A stretch of 64,000 nt of DNA from positions 2,790,001 through 2,854,000 of the forward strand of contig JAJFZO010000537.1 of assembly GCA_021397835.1 (NCBI GenBank), given 5' to 3'. How positions within the stretch are numbered: the first letter of the stretch is position 1; the number at the start of each line of letters is the position of its first letter. This document shows positions 60,501-64,000 of this stretch, one piece after another. The DNA comes from Moringa oleifera (lineage: Eukaryota > Streptophyta > Magnoliopsida > Brassicales > Moringaceae). A model generated the notes under the pieces. The model made no database searches. It saw only the letters and a list, made by a program, of their open reading frames with translations, and was not told where the DNA came from. Made by a program: the position numbers and the translations under genes.

Positions 60501-63113
60501 TATTTATTATGGCTGCTCTAACAGACTCCCCAAACCAACGTCCCAATGAATTTGCAGATGGTAGCATGCTCCTGTTTAACAAAAAATTTTATCAAAATTC
60601 TGAAAAAGAAACAAGTTATTATGGTGTAATTTAGAAAAACTGCAGAGTGCAGTTTATTGAACTCACGTAACATCAAGGGCAACTGAAAGCTGACTATGAT
60701 GTTCACATAGAAGACGAAATGAATTCCACATTTCCCAGGAATCATTCTGCAGAGCACAAACAGAAAGGGAATAAAGTTAAGGAAAGTGTCTTGATAAAAG
60801 CTTCTACATGGATGCTAACTCTCATCAACACCAAGGTATTCATTATACTAGAAAAAAAGAGTGAAAAGGTCAGAAAGGTCAATTATCCAGCTTTGATGAA
60901 AAAAGCAAAGATGTTTTTGGACATGAAAATACAATCACAAATTGTCTCTTTTGTTATATAAGAAAAATTCAATTCCAAGATAGACCTAGATTAGTAGAGA
61001 CAAGAAAACTTAAGGAGTCAAAATTTTATTTCATTGAAAAGGAATGATATATTATTTCGGTCCATAAAGACTAAGATACATATCCTTCAAGGCCATAAGT
61101 TTAAGGAGTTCACTAACCAATTGATCTGAGTTCATATCCCCAGAGTTATCATCAGTCTTCAACAATGGAATCCTAAGCCATAACTTCATCAAAAAAGTAA
61201 TAAGATGGAGAAAAATGATCAGTGGCATGATAATCAAGCAATGCCATGTGAAGAGGGGAAAATGTCATCATAATTTTTATTAAGAGACATACCTGCATAT
61301 TGTTTAGGCCCTGTAAAATCTGATTCACACACCTAGCATAATTGGCACATGATAGTCCTCTAGGAGTAGGAAGAAGACATGCCTGCACCATATAACAAAC
61401 ATTAGAACCATAAGCTCTTAATTCTAAGCTAAGGCAAAGGAATCTTAATGATAATTCAGATGTTACAAGCCGAAACTTGAAAGTAAAAACAATACAATTG
61501 CACACACCTGTAGGGAAAGATGACTAGCCCATCCTATTTCTTGCTTCAAGGTAGTTTCAGAATCCATCCGAAGGACCTCATCTTCTGAATCCAAGTCAAT
61601 CCATGAACTAACTTTTCCTACACATGATCAAAATCCAGCAATCAAAGGGAGTTTCTAGGAGTAGCAAAACAAGGCATCAAAAATTAAATAAAGCAAGATT
61701 AAATCACTGACTTAAAAGTCAAATTGATATACAGGCTGAAATAATTTGGTGAAAGCACTAAGTATTTCAAAAAATATTCCCAGAACTCACAAACAAGGCA
61801 GGCAGTATAGTACAATGAAATGCTACTAATTAGCTGTGAGACAAGTTAATACATATTGCAAGCAAATCCATCAACCCAGCTATGTTCCAAAACATACAAA
61901 TGTAACTACATGATTGATGAGGGATTTCGCCTACAACAACTTTTCAGGTTCAAAAGAGACTGCCTCCACCCATACACTGTCTATCAGCATCCAAACTTCA
62001 ACTTCTGCAGCCACTTTTAAAGTTGTAAATTCACAAAACCTCTGTCCCTCACCAATGTAGAACAGAACACATTCAACAAACAATATGAAAAGGACTTGGA
62101 ACATGATTTGAGAGGGGGAAAAAAATGCAAAAAAGGTGGTCAAATGAGGCACAAAAAGATTTCATACCTACAACATGACTACTCCATTGGGAAGGGCTCA
62201 AAACTAAGTCTGACCCAGCAAATGGCAGAACACGGAAGACTTGGCTATCTTCTTCCATTAAGCTTGGCCTATAAGTGGGATCCATCTGGGTGATGAAATA
62301 GTATAAGCATAAAAGCAGAGCAAGAAAGACAAAATGGAAGACATGACAAAGGTCAAGGCACAACTAGGCACCAAATAATGTTGTTGACAGCCTATAGGTG
62401 AAACAATCTAGGTTCACCACACAAAGGCCTGACAACGACATCATTTTAGGTGAGCCTACTACCAGTCACACAAAATGATAGTCATCAGGCTAAAGTGTAA
62501 CTGGCTAACTAGCCACCAGAAGAAGGGAACTTGAATTTCTAGATTAATGAGGAAACATAGATAGGATAAATAATAGTGAAAAAAGTAGATCGAGATTCCT
62601 GCCTCTCCGTGCAGAAGAGAAGACTAGCAGAAAGAATGCAGATACAATGGCCGCAGCTTACTAACCATTCACACAAATGAACAACAGCTACTTAGCAAAA
62701 GCACAGTGGCAGCTAAGCATGTGATTGGCTAATTAGCCACACCAATTTTACAGAGGTAATCAGTAACGGGGGTAGAAATTTGAATATTATCAGTGCTACA
62801 AGTTACGATGGAAGTGCAACACCCAAGTTAAGCTAAAGTTATAGCAAATAATTTATCATCAATTGAGTGAATAAACGAAACTCGGAAGTTAGAAGACAAC
62901 TTTTTCTTTCTTTCGAAGAGAAGAAGAAGAAGAAGAAGAAGAAGAAAGGAAGTAAAAGTTAACGAAACGAACCAAGGGAGCGACGACGAAATCAAAGCCC
63001 CCGGCGGAGAGATTGAAAGAGAGAAGACTTGGGACGTCGTCGTTAAAGTCCGTCTCCACCCCGCAGTACCTTGACTCGCTTTTGTCCCATCCTCCCCTTT
63101 CCCCTAGCGGCAT
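54557..63113 (-). CDS. PRMT5: protein arginine methyltransferase 5, complete, 23 exons
   Basis: Exons (minus): 63113-62973, 62285-62168, 61617-61508, 61382-61293, 61183-61118, 60746-60667, 60571-60496, 60391-60305, 60029-59945, 59617-59526, 59426-59391, 59218-59150, 58843-58775, 58613-58560, 58444-58370, 58224-58132, 58043-57940, 57297-57249, 57173-57087, 56829-56724, 56063-55976, 54823-54730, 54640-54557. All junctions are GT-AG. The sum is 1,953 nt, 650 residues plus TAG. It starts MPLGERGGW and ends YWVGL as in plant PRMT5 (SKB1). The N-terminal TIM-barrel half ends near residue 325. The SAM-binding loop is VVGAGRGPL (377-385). TYETFEKD gives F341, the Phe that sets symmetric dimethylation. 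The double-E loop is [11 protein letters not shown] with E450 and E459. The C-terminal barrel follows. The enzyme makes symmetric dimethylarginine on histones and Sm proteins in nucleus and cytoplasm, affecting flowering and splicing. It looks functional. Confidence 0.96.
55043..55608. mobile_element. hAT-type non-autonomous element in a PRMT5 intron
   Basis: Ends are TAGGGATGACCAC and, inverted, TAGAGGTGGCTAC (9 of 13 alike, all differences transitions). They are flanked by an 8-bp direct repeat ATTAAGTT (55035-55042) and ATTAGGTT (55609-55616). No transposase inside. The interior is built of AACCGAA/GAACCAAA words with an A/T-only middle (55250-55310). It lies in the 1.15-kb intron between exons ending at 55976 and starting at 54823, so it is spliced out. 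Confidence 0.75.
59465..59491. repeat. (GA)n microsatellite in a PRMT5 intron
   Basis: Thirteen GA units in the intron between exons 10 and 11 (59525-59427). Confidence 0.9.
62915..62946. repeat. (GAA)n microsatellite in PRMT5 intron 1
   Basis: About ten AAG/GAA units just downstream of exon 1, read on the minus strand as a CTT-rich stretch. Intron 1 runs from 62972 to 62286. Confidence 0.85.
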
Positions 63114-63520
63114 TTTCGCTTTCTGCCTCTGGTTCGCTCTGATTACACAGCGAAGATGAGCGTAGTTGTGTAAACTGGCAAGGAGAGTGGGGTGGAGCAG
63201 CGTAGTTATAACAAACTCGGACTCCTCTGAGGCCAAAGGACAAGTGAGGGTTTTGGTAGGGTTTTTCTTCTTCCTTTTTTTTTTTTTTTTTTTTTTGGGA
63301 CTACCAGAGACAACTAGAATTTTGTTTTTTAAAAAAAAAATTCTTGTAGATGAAAGGATGATTAGTTTATTATTTTTTTCTTTTTTAAAAAATAAATTCC
63401 GGAAAGGAGTGGGTTCTGACTGGTGCCTAGGTAGTATGGTTTGAGTAATAGCTCGTTGAGCCCAATTTACGCCCTGAAGCTTTTTCATCCAATGAAAGCC
63501 CAATGGGTGTAACGTCATTT
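63114..63520 (-). promoter_or_regulatory. leader and promoter region of PRMT5
   Basis: GC-richer sequence directly upstream of the ATG, then a 25-base T run (63272-63296, plus strand). An upstream in-frame open stretch exists but lacks family similarity, so the MPLGE start is preferred. No definite TATA box seen. Confidence 0.45.
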
Positions 63521-64000
63521 CAATCAGATCATATGGTCTTCGCCTTTGAAAAATTTTAAGGTAAAGTTTTATAAAATTTTGATATTTATTTATATTATTA
63601 ATTAAATTTTTATATTTAAAAAATAATAAATTAATTTACATTAAATTTTATTATAAAAATTAAAATATTAAAAATATTAAAATTAAAAATTTTATATAAT
63701 AAATTTTAATTTAAAATTTTCAAAAATATAAAAAATTTTAAATTACTATTAAAAAATTTTAAAAATTTTATAAATATTAAAAAATTTAAAATTTGAATTA
63801 TTCAAAAAAAATAAATTTTGTATAAAAATTATTTAAATTTAAATGATAAATCCAAAATAAAATAAAAAATTTATTAAATTATTTTTATAATATTTCAATA
63901 ATAAAAATATTTTTAATTTTTAATAATTATTTGTATTAAAATTTAATTTAACTTAAATTAATATATTACTTTTTAAATGTAATTTAATTGATAATATAAA
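63521..64000. other. AT-rich DNA at the right edge
   Basis: Nearly pure A/T beyond about 63550. No gene or repeat structure recognised. Confidence 0.6.

Noticed and set aside
62889..63518. A 209-codon minus-strand open frame over PRMT5 exon 1
   Set aside because: Only the 47 codons after the internal MPLGE start match PRMT5. The upstream part is promoter and poly-T derived (a long Lys run), and the tail is intron 1.
1..64000. CRISPR arrays, bacterial operons, tRNA or rRNA genes, known plant microRNA precursors
   Set aside because: No regular spacer arrays, no cloverleaf sequences and none of the common plant microRNA words were seen. The window is plant nuclear DNA.

Overview
The window is nuclear DNA of a flowering plant, most likely a eudicot. 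It is AT-rich, has GT-AG introns, and is filled with decayed plant retrotransposons and DNA transposons around three conserved plant genes. The species cannot be fixed from the sequence.

Layout. (1) 34-3060, minus: the 5' part of a gene for an R3H-domain protein that runs off the left edge. (2) 5057-12506: a decayed Ty3/gypsy chromovirus with two LTRs, split inside its chromodomain by a 2,976-bp insertion with a 7-bp target duplication. (3) 12903 to about 23110: a decayed Athila-type Ty3/gypsy element with long LTRs, lacking most of its reverse transcriptase and carrying two tandem-repeat blocks. (4) 24002-26447, plus: an intact two-exon gene for a CWC21/SRRM2-like spliceosome protein. A broken copy of its 3' half and 3' flank lies at 28838 to about 30345, followed by an exact-looking 610/618-bp tandem duplication. 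(5) About 31640-39969, minus: a decayed Ty3/gypsy chromovirus holding a SIRE-type Ty1/copia element (32889-38281) and a 446-bp noisy duplicate. (6) About 40560-45220, minus: a decayed CACTA (En/Spm) transposon. (7) 48790-49700: a LINE-like tail with RNase H. (8) 49700-53515: AT-rich DNA with a motif array that may be a CACTA subterminal region, then a broken coiled-coil ORF. (9) 54557-63113, minus: a complete 23-exon PRMT5 gene whose spliced frame I followed end to end (650 residues), with a 566-bp hAT-type non-autonomous element in one intron.

The host genes: PRMT5 symmetrically dimethylates arginines, including on Sm proteins of the spliceosome. The CWC21-like protein is a spliceosome component, and the R3H protein is a predicted single-stranded nucleic-acid binder. 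All three fit RNA metabolism, but their proximity is probably chance.

No convincing new biological system was found. The points most worth checking are two duplications whose copies differ almost only by extra bases (they look like unpolished assembly), the unclassified insertion in the chromodomain, the hAT element in PRMT5, and the degenerate motif array near 51-52 kb.
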